Shown piece after piece: positions 8,491 to 17,005 of a stretch of 64,000 nucleotides of DNA (the first letter of the stretch is position 1; every line of letters begins with the position of its first letter). Location of the stretch: the NCBI RefSeq assembly GCF_000716445.1, contig NZ_JNWK01000007.1, positions 124,001 to 188,000 on the forward strand. Direction: 5' to 3'. The notes beneath the pieces are model-generated. The model was given only the letters and a program-made list of their open reading frames with translations, did not search any database and was not told where the DNA came from. Source of the DNA: Streptomyces wedmorensis. GTDB taxonomy: Bacteria; Actinomycetota; Actinomycetes; Streptomycetales; Streptomycetaceae. A program made the translations under genes and the position numbers.

Positions 8491-9282
8491 GTGCTTACTG
8501 AGAGGCACATGAGTCACAAGAGGGTGGCTGGCGCGCGATTCCTCCGTGCGGTGACGGTGGCCACGACTGCCGTGCTTCTTGTGTCGGGATGCGAGGGCCT
8601 CGGCGATGACGGCTCCTCCGCGGGGCCCGGACCGACTCCCGACGGGCGGGCGGTCAGCCCGCTCAAGAACCCGGACGGTACGAAGCCAGGGCTCGCGCCG
8701 GTGACGACGGTGGAGGACAGGGCCGAGGCCCGCAAGCTCATCGAGGAACTGTCCACGAAGGGGCGGGGGCCGAAGACGGGCTACGACCGCAACAAGTTCG
8801 GCTATGCATGGATGGACACGGCCGACGGGGTGCCGCTCGCGAGGAACGGGTGTGACACTCGAAATGATCTCATTCGCCGTGATGGTCAGAAGCTTCGTTT
8901 CCGGGCCGGCTCCGACTGCGTCGTGATCGCCATGACGCTGGACGACCCGTACACCGGGACGACCATCGAGTGGCGTAAGCAGCAGGCGTCCGAGGTACAG
9001 ATAGACCACGTGGTGCCGCTGTCGTACAGCTGGCAGATGGGTTCGTCGCGCTGGCCGAAGAGCAAGCGCGAGCAGCTCGCCAACGACGTGCTCAATCTGA
9101 TCCCGGTCCAGGGCCGGGCCAACTCGGCCAAGGGCGATTCCGGACCAGCCGCCTGGCTGCCTCCGCACAAGCAGATCAGGTGCTCCTACGCGATCCGCTT
9201 CGCACAAGTGGCACTCAAGTACGACCTTGCGGTGACGACGGCGGACAAGGCGACGATGCTGAAGCAGTGCGAAGACCGATAG
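8491..9282 (+). CDS. Cargo HNH nuclease, predicted exported lipoprotein
   Basis: Complete 263-residue homologue of the gene the element destroys. It has a signal peptide with lipobox LVSGC, the shared segment GRGPKTGYDRNKFGYAW, then ARNGCDTRNDLIRRD, LDDPYTG, the catalytic strand VQIDHVVPLSYSW, NDVLNLIPV and AAWLPP. Asp-His of DHVV and the downstream Asn residues are the expected HNH metal/catalytic positions. At the place matching the host att core, the host reads ACC CGC G and this gene reads ACT CGA A: the same Thr-Arg, but only 4 of 7 core bases kept. GTG 8491 overlaps the end of the truncated host frame; ATG 8509, seven bases after the host-frame stop, is an equally possible start. Confidence 0.88.
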   Translation: MLTERHMSHKRVAGARFLRAVTVATTAVLLVSGCEGLGDDGSSAGPGPTPDGRAVSPLKNPDGTKPGLAPVTTVEDRAEARKLIEELSTKGRGPKTGYDRNKFGYAWMDTADGVPLARNGCDTRNDLIRRDGQKLRFRAGSDCVVIAMTLDDPYTGTTIEWRKQQASEVQIDHVVPLSYSWQMGSSRWPKSKREQLANDVLNLIPVQGRANSAKGDSGPAAWLPPHKQIRCSYAIRFAQVALKYDLAVTTADKATMLKQCEDR

Positions 9283-9315
9283 CGATGTCGGAGGTGGTGG
9301 CTAGGGTGCACTGCC

Positions 9316-10665
9316 GTGGACGCTGCTGATCTTGACTACCGGGCCCGGACGCTGTCCGGCTGCATCCCTCCGCTCCTGGTCACCCGACTCCTTGAGCTGG
9401 GTCACACGGAGGAGGTGGAGTTCCAGGCCGGCCGTGGGGAGTGGTCCTGCGCGCGGGAGTGGGCGCGGCTGCTCGGTGACCAAGGTCGGCAGGCCGAGGC
9501 GTTGGAGGTGTTTGCTCCATACGTCGCCACGGGCTGGTGGCCGGCCGCCCAGGCCCAGGCGGAGCTGCTGGAGAGCTGGGGGCGGGCACAGGAGGCGATC
9601 GCGCTGGCCCGGCCGTACGCGGAGGTCGGAGGGCTCCCGCTGGAGTTCTTCGCGCGGCTGCTGGCCCGGCACGGACGTATGGACGAGGCGGTCACTCGGC
9701 TGAGCGCCGGGATCGAGGACCGGCTCCTCGCCACCGCCCTGGTCGACATCGCCGGGGAAGCGGGCCGGGACGAAGACATCGTCGCGCTGCTGGCCGCCCG
9801 GATCCCGGACCAGCACCGGTGCGACAGCCCATGGTGCTGCCGAGGCCTCGCCCCCGACACAGCGATCGGGCTGCTTGCCATGATCCGCGAACGTCAGGGC
9901 CGCGTCGACGAAGCGATCGCCCTGCTGCACACCCGGCAGCACATCACCTCCGTCAACAATCACGACCAGTTGGCCGGCCTGCTGGCGAGACACGACCGGA
10001 TCGAGGAGCTGCGTGTCTATGCGGCGTCCGAGCGCTACGGACACGCCGCACAGTGCCTGGCCGACGTGCTGGAGGAACGCGGCGACGTGGAAGGAGCGAT
10101 CGCCGCCTACCGGACGTTCGGCGGTTCACCGGAAGGCATGTGGCACGTGGCCGTCCCCCTGACCCGGCTCCTGGTCCGGCGCGGCCGCAGCGACGAGGCG
10201 ATCGAGGTGATGTACATGCTCGCCGACCAGGTCGGCGCAGAGGACTGGATCGTCGACACGCTGTGCACCCTGTACGCCGACCACGGCCGAGCCCAGGACG
10301 GCCTGGCCTACCTCGACGCCCTCAAGGCGTGCCGCGGCGGCGAGGAGGAGTGGGACTTTTTCAGGCTGCGGCTTCGACTCATGGCCGACTGCGGTCTGCT
10401 CGACGAAGCGATCGAGCAGGCGCGGAGGCACGCCCAGGGCGACACCTCGTACGCGGCCCGGACCATCTCCGGCCTATTGGCCAAGACTGGTCGGGTCGAG
10501 GAGGCCGTCGCGGTTCTCGAACCGCACGCCTTCGCCAACCGCGGTTCTCTGGCCGGGCACCTCATCGACCTGGGCCGCGTCAAGGACGCCGTGATGCTCC
10601 TTAAGCAGCGCAAATCGGAGCCGGTCGCACCCGTTTGGCCCGGCTCGTTCTCCAATGAGCCCTGA
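9316..10665 (+). CDS. TPR-like repeat protein, element cargo
   Basis: Soluble 449-residue protein made of about ten degenerate helical repeats of roughly 34-38 residues. Their consensus resembles LLARHGRMDEAV, LLVRRGRSDEAI, LYADHGRAQDGL and LLAKTGRVEEAV, the helix-turn-helix pattern of tetratricopeptide repeats. No enzyme domain, signal peptide or membrane segment is seen. It starts at GTG 9316, 33 bases after the nuclease stop; TAGGGT at 9302-9307, eight bases before the start, could be a -10 for a leaderless transcript of its own. Its role is unknown. As cargo beside a nuclease it may be a scaffold or regulator, but nothing in the sequence shows this. Confidence 0.8.
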   Translation: MDAADLDYRARTLSGCIPPLLVTRLLELGHTEEVEFQAGRGEWSCAREWARLLGDQGRQAEALEVFAPYVATGWWPAAQAQAELLESWGRAQEAIALARPYAEVGGLPLEFFARLLARHGRMDEAVTRLSAGIEDRLLATALVDIAGEAGRDEDIVALLAARIPDQHRCDSPWCCRGLAPDTAIGLLAMIRERQGRVDEAIALLHTRQHITSVNNHDQLAGLLARHDRIEELRVYAASERYGHAAQCLADVLEERGDVEGAIAAYRTFGGSPEGMWHVAVPLTRLLVRRGRSDEAIEVMYMLADQVGAEDWIVDTLCTLYADHGRAQDGLAYLDALKACRGGEEEWDFFRLRLRLMADCGLLDEAIEQARRHAQGDTSYAARTISGLLAKTGRVEEAVAVLEPHAFANRGSLAGHLIDLGRVKDAVMLLKQRKSEPVAPVWPGSFSNEP

Positions 10666-10693
10666 TTCTGATCTGACTCCGCGAGATGTCCCG

Positions 10694-10734
10694 GCGGCTG
10701 TCCGGCAAGACGACCCCCCGAGCCGGACAGCCGC
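10694..10734. terminator. Bidirectional terminator between cargo and tnp genes
   Basis: Perfect 13-bp stem, GCGGCTGTCCGGC (10694-10706) and GCCGGACAGCCGC (10722-10734), with a 15-base loop, in the 92-base gap between converging TPR and tnpC genes. It insulates the cargo operon from the recombinase operon. Confidence 0.75.
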
Positions 10735-10757
10735 AGGGTGTGGCGGTGGAGCGCGGG

Positions 10758-11357
10758 TTATGAGGACGGTACGGCCCGCATCGCACGGCGGAGCCCGGCT
10801 CGTGCGGCGGTGAGATCGTCTTCCGTCTCACGCAGACGGTCCTCCAGGGTGGCGATCCGATTCCTGGCCTCTGACAGTTCCTCATTCAGGGCGGTGTTCC
10901 GCTGCTCCAGTCGTTGCACCCGCTGGATCAGCTCGTTCTGGTTCACTCCGTCCAGCTCGGCACCGAGAGACAGCCGAACCCGGTTCAGGAGCTGGTCGCG
11001 TTCCCTCTTGAGATCCTTGATCTCTTCGCGTGCCAGGGCGAGGTCCGTCCGCAGCCCGGCAGGGGACACCTGTTGTGCCACCGGAGCGGTGGAGTCCTGA
11101 CGTACCCGCTCTCGCTGGGAGGCGATGCCCTCCCGAACCGCTCGGTGCACCTGGGGCTGGTTGTAGACGAACCACGTGGACACCGCCGCGTCCCGCGCCA
11201 CCTGGCTGACGGTGATACGCCGTCCCGAGCGGAGAAGGCCGTCCAGGGCGTCGAGCGCGCGCGTGGTCTTCTCCTCGCTGTCCTTGGCGCGGCTGGCACG
11301 CAGGCGCTCGACCCGCGCGTTCCGGTCATTGCTGCTGGAAGCAGCGGCACTCTTCAT
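10758..11357 (-). CDS. tnpC: TnpC-like accessory protein (DUF6262 type)
   Basis: Protein of 199 residues, third in the recombinase operon. The N-terminal part has a winged/HTH-like stretch (RITVSQVARDAAVSTWFVYN, about residues 40-60). The C-terminal half, about residues 95-190, is a long coiled coil (LAREEIKDLKRERDQLL, LEQRNTALNEELSEARNRI). This matches the DUF6262/TnpC partners of Tn554-type elements; in Tn554, TnpC influences the efficiency and orientation of transposition. Its ATG overlaps the tnpB stop (ATGA), so translation is coupled. Confidence 0.8.
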   Translation of the reverse strand: MKSAAASSSNDRNARVERLRASRAKDSEEKTTRALDALDGLLRSGRRITVSQVARDAAVSTWFVYNQPQVHRAVREGIASQRERVRQDSTAPVAQQVSPAGLRTDLALAREEIKDLKRERDQLLNRVRLSLGAELDGVNQNELIQRVQRLEQRNTALNEELSEARNRIATLEDRLRETEDDLTAARAGLRRAMRAVPSS

Positions 11358-13558
11358 TCGGGGCTCCGTGCCGTCAGTGCCTGCAAGGGGACGAATGCTG
11401 CTGCGGAGCGGGCCTTGCGCAGCTCGCGTGAGGCGGATTCGACGGCGGCCCGCTCCTCGGCGGGCAGCACGTCGAGTTTCCGCCGCATCTCGTCGGCGGA
11501 CTTTGAGTAGGCGCGGATCTGGTCGTCGAGATTGCGCACGACCCAGTCGGCGGCCTCCATCGCCAGGGCGGCTTCCTTGTCGGCCCGCAGGTCCGCGATC
11601 TGCTGTTCCAGGGCGGGGAGGTAGGAGGGATCGGGTCGGTAGAAGTCGCATCCGGCGCACTGGAAACGGATGCGGCAGTGCCCGCCGCCGGCCTTGACGT
11701 TGCTCGGCTCGGTGCAGCCGCCGTAGGGAACCCCGACGCTTTCCACCTCGTAGGCGAGGGGATCGTCGAATCCGCGGGCCGCCCCGTGCCGGTCGACGGC
11801 GAGTGCCGCGACCGTGCGCACGGCCTCCTGCTTTCGGCTGAGGGAGACCTTGTAGTAGCCCATGGTCACGTCCAGTGAACGGTGGTCCATGAGTTCCCGC
11901 AGGACGTCGGGGCGGGTGCCCGCGTCCGCATGCCGCTGGGCGTACGCGTGGCGGAAGCCGTACGGGACGACCTGAGTGCGGTCGTAGGCGAGCGGGGCAC
12001 CGTTCTCGTCGAGCTGCTCGTCCACGAGATCCGGAATCAGCTCGTCGATCCAGTCGCGGAAGATTCGGTTGCAGAACTGCGCAGCGTTCAGGTGCCCGCG
12101 GCGTGGACGATTGCGCTGTCCTGGCGAGGGAAACAGCCACTGTGCGCAGCCCGGTACGGCTGGCAGTGCATCGAGTTCCTTCTGCCAGGTTTCGACCAGC
12201 TGGGCGGTGCTCTCCGAGACAGGCAGGCGGCGGCCGTGCCGCCGCCGCTTGTGGTTGTCGTAGATCAGCGTCGGTTTGCCGTCGACGCGCTCCAGGCAGT
12301 CGCGGTGCAGGCTGGTGACCTCACCTGGACGGCGTCCGGTGTCCCTGAGGACCGCGTAGACCACCTGGTACATCCGCGCGAAGTCGGCGGCCGTCCAGCC
12401 GCCGCTCGCGTATCCCGTCGATGTGCCCAGCAGTCCGAGGTGCGCGTCGAGCTGGGCGATGACGTGCTCGGGGATCGCGCGCCCGAGGTCGTCCTCGGTC
12501 ACTTCCACGGCGGCGATGCGGTGGAAGCGGGGGTTGAGCGCGAACCCGCCGGGCACGTGGTCCATCATCCCGGCCTGACGGGCGTATTCCAGGAACGTGC
12601 GCCAGTGGCGGAGCAGGGCCCTGCGGTGGCTGCTGGAGTAGTCGTGACCGTCCTCGGGACGCTTGGTGATTCGGAACACGTCCACTACGGCGTTCATGTC
12701 AGCCATGGCGAGGAGCCTCGGCTCATCCCCGTGGGGGCGGCCTGCCAGCGCGGAGGACGCGATGGTCGCCGCGTAGACGGTCTGCCGTAGGTCCATGACG
12801 TTGGGGCGTGCCGTGCGGCCGTACTCCTTGACCAGTTCCCGCAGCCAACGCTGCCGTACCGGACGGAAGTCGATGTCGCCGTGGACAGCGGCATACCTGC
12901 GACCGCGCCCTGCCGTCAGCCCGATGAGGGCGCACTCCCATACGTCGCCCGAGGTCGGATCGGTGCCCTCGAACTCGACGCGTGCGCGTCGGACGTGCAG
13001 GAGAACACCGTTCAGGATGCCGGAGGCCGCAGCCGGAAGCCCGGAGGGGAAGGAGGGGTCCAGGTCGAGGAGCGAGCCGAGTCCTGCGGGGAGACCGGCC
13101 ACGATGCGGCGTACCCGCTGGGGGACCAGGCTGATCCCGGCGTCGTCGCGCTGCTGGAGCCCGTACAGGAGCTCCTGGCGGACTGCAGGACTCACATTCG
13201 CGAGCGAGAACTGGGAGACGCCCGGCATCGCCCCGTTTGCGGAGGTGTTGGGTCTGCGGCGGGATGAGTCCGGGGTGTGCGTGGTGTCGAAGTCCGTGGG
13301 GTTCCCCAGGAGATGTCGGGCTTTCTGGCAGGCGACGCAGCGGGATCCGTTACTCGCCACATGGGTGGCACAAGCGGTCACCGAACAGACGAACACGCTG
13401 GTTGTCGGGTTGCCGGGATCGGCAGTGAACAGGGCCTGAACTGGATCCCATTCATCTGTGCGCCAGCCTGAGGGGAAACGTGCCGCGAGCCACGACCGCC
13501 ACTCCGGACCAACGCGGACGAGGGGAGCGGCAGTGGATCGAACGGGTGCGATGGTCAT
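11354..13558 (-). CDS. tnpB: TnpB-like large tyrosine recombinase
   Basis: Site-specific recombinase of 734 residues, about the size of Tn554 TnpB with extra zinc-binding parts. The catalytic set is visible: Arg in [12 protein letters not shown] near 409, a basic beta-hairpin [20 protein letters not shown] near 536, MDHRS, and the nucleophile Tyr in VTMGYYKVS near 567. Two cysteine clusters flank the core: an N-terminal CSVTACATH with CVAC, and a C-terminal GGCTE with [13 protein letters not shown], followed by a charged helical tail. ATG 13558 overlaps the tnpA stop. It should act with TnpA at the element ends. Confidence 0.9.
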   Translation of the reverse strand: MTIAPVRSTAAPLVRVGPEWRSWLAARFPSGWRTDEWDPVQALFTADPGNPTTSVFVCSVTACATHVASNGSRCVACQKARHLLGNPTDFDTTHTPDSSRRRPNTSANGAMPGVSQFSLANVSPAVRQELLYGLQQRDDAGISLVPQRVRRIVAGLPAGLGSLLDLDPSFPSGLPAAASGILNGVLLHVRRARVEFEGTDPTSGDVWECALIGLTAGRGRRYAAVHGDIDFRPVRQRWLRELVKEYGRTARPNVMDLRQTVYAATIASSALAGRPHGDEPRLLAMADMNAVVDVFRITKRPEDGHDYSSSHRRALLRHWRTFLEYARQAGMMDHVPGGFALNPRFHRIAAVEVTEDDLGRAIPEHVIAQLDAHLGLLGTSTGYASGGWTAADFARMYQVVYAVLRDTGRRPGEVTSLHRDCLERVDGKPTLIYDNHKRRRHGRRLPVSESTAQLVETWQKELDALPAVPGCAQWLFPSPGQRNRPRRGHLNAAQFCNRIFRDWIDELIPDLVDEQLDENGAPLAYDRTQVVPYGFRHAYAQRHADAGTRPDVLRELMDHRSLDVTMGYYKVSLSRKQEAVRTVAALAVDRHGAARGFDDPLAYEVESVGVPYGGCTEPSNVKAGGGHCRIRFQCAGCDFYRPDPSYLPALEQQIADLRADKEAALAMEAADWVVRNLDDQIRAYSKSADEMRRKLDVLPAEERAAVESASRELRKARSAAAFVPLQALTARSPE

Positions 13559-14685
13559 CGCGGCAACTCCGGCGCGAGGCTTTCAACCGCCGCGACGGCT
13601 GCGCGGAGCTCCTCGTCCTGGGCGTGCAGGTACACGGCGGTGCTCGCCGAGGAGGCATGACCCAGAAGGGTCTGTACGACGTCCGGAGCGACTCCGTTAC
13701 GGATCCAGCGGGTGGCGGCTGTGTGCCGCATCATGTGCGGTCGGGCGGTCAGACCGCAGCGCCTCCCGATCCGTTCGATTACCTGCTTGGTGTTGGAGTA
13801 CGAGAGGGGGCGTCCCGCGTGGACGCCGACAAGGTTGACGAAGACGTAGTCACAGTCGGCGGAGCCGGCCACCTGTTCACGCTCGGCGAGATGATCGCGA
13901 TATCGATGCACCCCTTCCGGCGTGAGCGGAACCATGCGAGGGCGCCCGGCCTTGGCCCGCGCCCCGTTGATGTTGTCCTGCCGGGGCCTGACGTGCAGGT
14001 GCGCGCCAATGGTCCGGCAGCCGAGGTGCGTGGAATCGGGGAGAAGATGCATGTCCTCACGCCGCAGTCCGAGGGCTTCGCCGATGCGGAGGCCCGCTTC
14101 CACAAGGACGGTCAGTAGCAGCCGGTCACGCGCGGTGCGAGCGGCGTCGAGGACTTGATCCATCTGGGTGCCGGTGAGCGTCTGTGGTGCCCGCTCGATC
14201 TCCGAGGCCTTCAGGACGCGGGCTTTGACCATCAGATGCTGGCCGCCCTCGCCGGGATCAAAGCCGGCCGGGGCGTGGGCGAGGAAGCGCGGCTCGCTGA
14301 GACGCGCGGCGATTTCGTGATCCACGTGCCCCTGGACGGCGCAGAAGCGGAGGAACTCGCACACGGCAGTGAGCGTGGCGTTGACCGTCTTGCCGGATGG
14401 AGGCCGCCCATACCGGGTCGGTGTCCGCTCGACGTGGAACTTGAACAGACTCATGTCCCCAAGCCGGACGGTCTTCCAGGCGGTGCCTCGCTCTGCACAC
14501 CAATTGAGGAAGCGACCGATTCTGGGGACGTACGCGCGCTGTGTCTGCGGTGACCGCCCGGCTCCGCGCAGATACAGGGAGAACTCGCGGGCCTCGGGAT
14601 GAGGGGCGTAGGTCCCTTCGTCGACCAGGAGCCAGGTGATCTCGCCGGTGGCGGGTGATACAGCCTTCTCTGTGCGTAACGTCAC
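13555..14685 (-). CDS. tnpA: TnpA-like tyrosine recombinase with a TTA codon
   Basis: Phage-integrase-type recombinase of 376 residues. The N-terminal SAM-like DNA-binding domain covers about 30-130 ([18 protein letters not shown]). The catalytic domain has Arg200 ([11 protein letters not shown]), Lys245 ([11 protein letters not shown]), His317-Arg320 ([12 protein letters not shown]), His343 (LLGHAS) and Tyr352 (STAVYLHA), so all active-site residues are present. It starts at GTG 14685. The third codon (14677-14679 on the complementary strand) is TTA, which in Streptomyces is read only by the bldA tRNA. Expression of the whole tnp operon, coupled by ATGA overlaps, may therefore wait for bldA. 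Confidence 0.92.
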   Translation of the reverse strand: MTLRTEKAVSPATGEITWLLVDEGTYAPHPEAREFSLYLRGAGRSPQTQRAYVPRIGRFLNWCAERGTAWKTVRLGDMSLFKFHVERTPTRYGRPPSGKTVNATLTAVCEFLRFCAVQGHVDHEIAARLSEPRFLAHAPAGFDPGEGGQHLMVKARVLKASEIERAPQTLTGTQMDQVLDAARTARDRLLLTVLVEAGLRIGEALGLRREDMHLLPDSTHLGCRTIGAHLHVRPRQDNINGARAKAGRPRMVPLTPEGVHRYRDHLAEREQVAGSADCDYVFVNLVGVHAGRPLSYSNTKQVIERIGRRCGLTARPHMMRHTAATRWIRNGVAPDVVQTLLGHASSASTAVYLHAQDEELRAAVAAVESLAPELPR

Positions 14686-14800
14686 GGGATCTGCGTCCTG
14701 TCTCCAATGTCACTCATGTACCTCATGGCATGACTGATAACGGCGAGGGACAGGAAGGGGTTACGGCTGTGCCTCATGTGCATCGCAGTCAGCAGGGGGG

Positions 14801-14815
14801 TAGAGATAACCCGCG
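14801..14815 (+). repeat. Right element junction: terminal inverted repeat plus core
   Basis: TAGAGATAA (14801-14809) is the reverse complement of the left terminus, followed by CCCGCG (14810-14815), the same core as at 8422-8427. Host sequence GACGACATACTC resumes at 14816. Confidence 0.85.
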
Positions 14816-15249
14816 ACGACATACTCAAGCGCGACCTGAGCGGCGTCCGCTTCACGGACGGCCGCTGCAAGGTCGCCTCCGGCACGCTCGCCGACGACCC
14901 GTACACGGGCGGCACCGTCTCCTATGTCCGGGGCCGCAGCAAGGTCGACATCGACCACGTCGTCGCACTCTCCGACGCCTGGCAGAAGGGCGCGCAGAAG
15001 TGGGACGGGGAGACCAGGCGGCGGTTCGCCAACGACCCGCTCAACCTCCTCGCCGTCGACGCCTCCGCCAACCGCCGCAAGTCCGACGGCGACGCGGCCA
15101 CCTGGCTGCCGCCGAACAAGGCCTACCGCTGCAGGTACGTGGCCCGTCAGGTCGCGGTGAAGAAGAAGTACGGGGTGTGGGTGACGCGGGGGGAGCGGGA
15201 CGCGATGAAGCGGGTTCTCGACGGCTGCCCGCAGCAGGAACTCCCGTAG
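14816..15249 (+). pseudogene. 3' part of the interrupted HNH nuclease gene, catalytic domain intact
   Basis: Holds the C-terminal 144 residues of the host nuclease: DDILKRDLSGVRF, ADDPYTGGTV, the catalytic VDIDHVVALSDAW, NDPLNLLAV, NRRKSDGDAATWLPP. No frameshift or stop is present, which suggests recent insertion or residual function. The element supplies an in-frame ATG at 14776, with AGGAAGGGG some 15 bases upstream, so a 157-residue product without signal peptide could be made. If so, the HNH domain would stay in the cytoplasm rather than be exported. Confidence 0.85.
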
Positions 15250-15296
15250 AGCGGGGCCCTGTCGGGAAAACCTCGCCAAACAGACTGGAAAGTCGG

Positions 15297-15325
15297 TTGG
15301 TGTAGGAGCCAGTGATCTCTACTCT
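15297..15325 (+). promoter_or_regulatory. Promoter of leaderless acetyltransferase gene
   Basis: TTGGTG (15297-15302), 17-base spacer, TACTCT (15320-15325); the ATG follows six bases after the -10, and no Shine-Dalgarno sequence is present. The mRNA should begin at or next to the start codon. Confidence 0.6.
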
Positions 15326-15331
15326 GGTCGT

Positions 15332-16078
15332 ATGGACCTCAACATATCGACCCTCGCCGAACGCCCCGAGCTCGAAGGGGCGATGTGGTCCATGAAGGAC
15401 CTGTGGCCCGAGTTCATGATGTACGACCCGGTGGGCTGGGCCAACATGGGCCGGATCGTCCGGGAGTTCCCGGAGTACGTGCTCGTCGCCACCGACACGA
15501 AGGGCGCGGTCGTCGCCCGTGGCTTCAGCGTGCCCTTCCGGCTCGACGCGGAGGGCCGCCGCGAGCTGCCCGCCCGCGGCTGGGACGAGGTCCTCAACTG
15601 GGCCTTCTCCGACCTGAGGCACGGCCGGGAGGTCGACACCGTCAGCGCGATCGAGATCACCGTTGACCTCGGCTACCTCGGCAAGGGCATCTCGCACCGG
15701 ATGCTCGCCGCCATGCGGGCCAACGTCGGCCGGCTCGGCTTCGCCGAACTGGTCGCCCCGGTCCGCCCGAACGGCAAGCACCTGGAGGCCGCGACCTCCA
15801 TCCACGAGTACGCCTTCCGCACCCGCGAGGCCGACGGCCTGCCGCACGACCCGTGGCTCCGCGTGCACGTGCGCGCGGGCGGCGAGATCGAGGCGGTGGC
15901 CGCCGCCTCGATGACCGTCTCCGGCTCCGTCGAGCAGTGGCGCGAGTGGACCGGTCTCCCCTTCGACACGGACGGCCCGGTCGAGGTCGAGGGCGCGCTG
16001 GTGCCGGTCCACTGTCAGGTCACGCGCGGCTACGCGGTCTATGTCGAGCCCAACGTCTGGGTGCGCCACCGCATCTGA
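15332..16078 (+). CDS. GNAT-fold acetyltransferase-like protein
   Basis: Soluble protein of 248 residues. The central part VSAIEITVDLGYLGKGISHRMLAAMRANV (about residues 108-136) has the beta4/acetyl-CoA loop of GNAT proteins in the variant form Y-L-G-K-G-I-S, followed by a helix and GFAELVAPVRPNGK. The C-terminus (from about 190) adds a small beta-rich extension. The substrate is unknown. It is preceded by a leaderless-type promoter and closed by a strong hairpin, so it is transcribed alone. Confidence 0.75.
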   Translation: MDLNISTLAERPELEGAMWSMKDLWPEFMMYDPVGWANMGRIVREFPEYVLVATDTKGAVVARGFSVPFRLDAEGRRELPARGWDEVLNWAFSDLRHGREVDTVSAIEITVDLGYLGKGISHRMLAAMRANVGRLGFAELVAPVRPNGKHLEAATSIHEYAFRTREADGLPHDPWLRVHVRAGGEIEAVAAASMTVSGSVEQWREWTGLPFDTDGPVEVEGALVPVHCQVTRGYAVYVEPNVWVRHRI

Positions 16079-16082
16079 CGCA

Positions 16083-16127
16083 CGCGCGGGGCGGGGCCGC
16101 TCCCCAGTGGCGGCCCCGCCCCGCGCG
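16083..16127. terminator. Strong convergent terminator
   Basis: Perfect 18-bp GC-only stem (16083-16100 with 16110-16127) and a 9-base loop between the acetyltransferase gene and the converging lipoprotein gene. Confidence 0.8.
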
Positions 16128-16143
16128 TTCCGTTCCGCCCGGT

Positions 16144-16908
16144 TCAGTCGGTGACGACGACGTCCTTGGCCGCCGGGACCTTGGCCGCGACGGGCCGCCC
16201 GTAGTGGGAGAACGTGATCGTCCCGGGCTCCTCGCCGCCCTTCGTGACGATCTTCAGGATGTACGGGGTCCCTTCCGTGGCCACGTAGACCGTGCTCGTC
16301 TCGCCGGCGTCGCCCGGCTCCTTCAGCGCCAGTGCCCGGTGGCCGTCGACGGTGGTCTCGTCGCCCTTCGCGATGCCGGTCGCGCCCTGCTCGAACCCGT
16401 CGAGCAGCTCGTCCAGGTCGCAGAGCGCCAGCATCCCGTCGGCGTCGGCCTCCTTCGCGGACGACTTCAGCCAGCGGCCCTTGAGCTCCTTGACCATGGC
16501 GTCCTGCGCCTCGGGGCCGTCCTCCTTGACCTGCTCCCGCAGGAAGGCCTCGTCGAAGCGCAGGTAGACGTCCTTGTCGTCGGCCTTGATCAGTTCGGCC
16601 GTGTTGGTCGCGCCCATGGTCAGCGTGCCGGCGCACTTCCCCTGGGTGTCGAGCGACAGATAGGCCTTCACCGGTTCGACGGGGGACCGGACGTCGACGT
16701 CGACGGTCAGCGACTTCGCCGACTTCGTCGCCGCGAACGCCTTGTCGACGACCTCCGACCCCGTCAGCTCCGCGAAGGGCCCCGTCGGCTCCGGGTCGGC
16801 CATGAGGTGGCCGCAGGCGGTGGCGCCGGCCGCGACCGCGGCGCACAGGAGTGCGGCGACGGCGGTACGGGCGGTGCGGTGGGTCCGGGGGCGGGTGAGG
16901 GCGCGCAT
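16144..16908 (-). CDS. LppX/LprAFG-like lipoprotein
   Basis: Exported lipoprotein of 254 residues. Its signal peptide has an Arg-rich start, a hydrophobic Ala/Leu core and lipobox AGATAC at about residues 27-32. The mature part begins with a Ser/Thr-Ala helix region (VVDKAFAATKSAKSLTVDVD) and alternating beta-strands (YLSLDTQGKCAGTL, DVYLRFDEAFL, TVYVATEGTPYILKI, ITFSHYG). This pattern is typical of the LppX/LprG fold, which binds or carries lipids in the mycobacterial cell envelope. The role in Streptomyces is inferred. It ends next to the convergent terminator. Confidence 0.7.
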   Translation of the reverse strand: MRALTRPRTHRTARTAVAALLCAAVAAGATACGHLMADPEPTGPFAELTGSEVVDKAFAATKSAKSLTVDVDVRSPVEPVKAYLSLDTQGKCAGTLTMGATNTAELIKADDKDVYLRFDEAFLREQVKEDGPEAQDAMVKELKGRWLKSSAKEADADGMLALCDLDELLDGFEQGATGIAKGDETTVDGHRALALKEPGDAGETSTVYVATEGTPYILKIVTKGGEEPGTITFSHYGRPVAAKVPAAKDVVVTD

Positions 16909-17005
16909 GGGGGTGTCTCCGAGGGGTCGTACGGCGGTGGGGGCCCCTGAGGGCCCCCGGTCCTGGTCGTGCGGGCGGTGCCTGGTCGTGTCCGGTCCGG
17001 GCCGG

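Larger units (their letters stand above)
8428..14815. mobile_element. Tn554-like site-specific transposon carrying an HNH nuclease and a TPR protein
   Basis: The 6,388-bp element splits an HNH nuclease gene exactly. Boundaries come from three independent facts. Host codons on each side join in frame to a full HNH protein. A 6-7 base core (CCCGCG, preceded by A) is present at both ends. The termini are a perfect 9-base inverted repeat, TTATCTCTA and TAGAGATAA. Inside are tnpA, tnpB and tnpC on the minus strand with ATGA overlaps, the order and relative sizes of the Tn554 family, plus two cargo genes on the plus strand pointing inward from the left end. The size is close to that of Tn554 (6.7 kb), which likewise inserts site-specifically in a chromosomal gene (radC) with a 6-base core. 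Confidence 0.9.

Noticed and set aside
8157..8501. A complete 114-residue lipoprotein gene
   Set aside because: Its last 24 codons come from the element; the true gene continues in frame at 14816.
8428..14815. A prophage or integrative conjugative element
   Set aside because: Only 6.4 kb, no replication, transfer or phage structural genes; the tnpA/tnpB/tnpC set and size fit a Tn554-type transposon.
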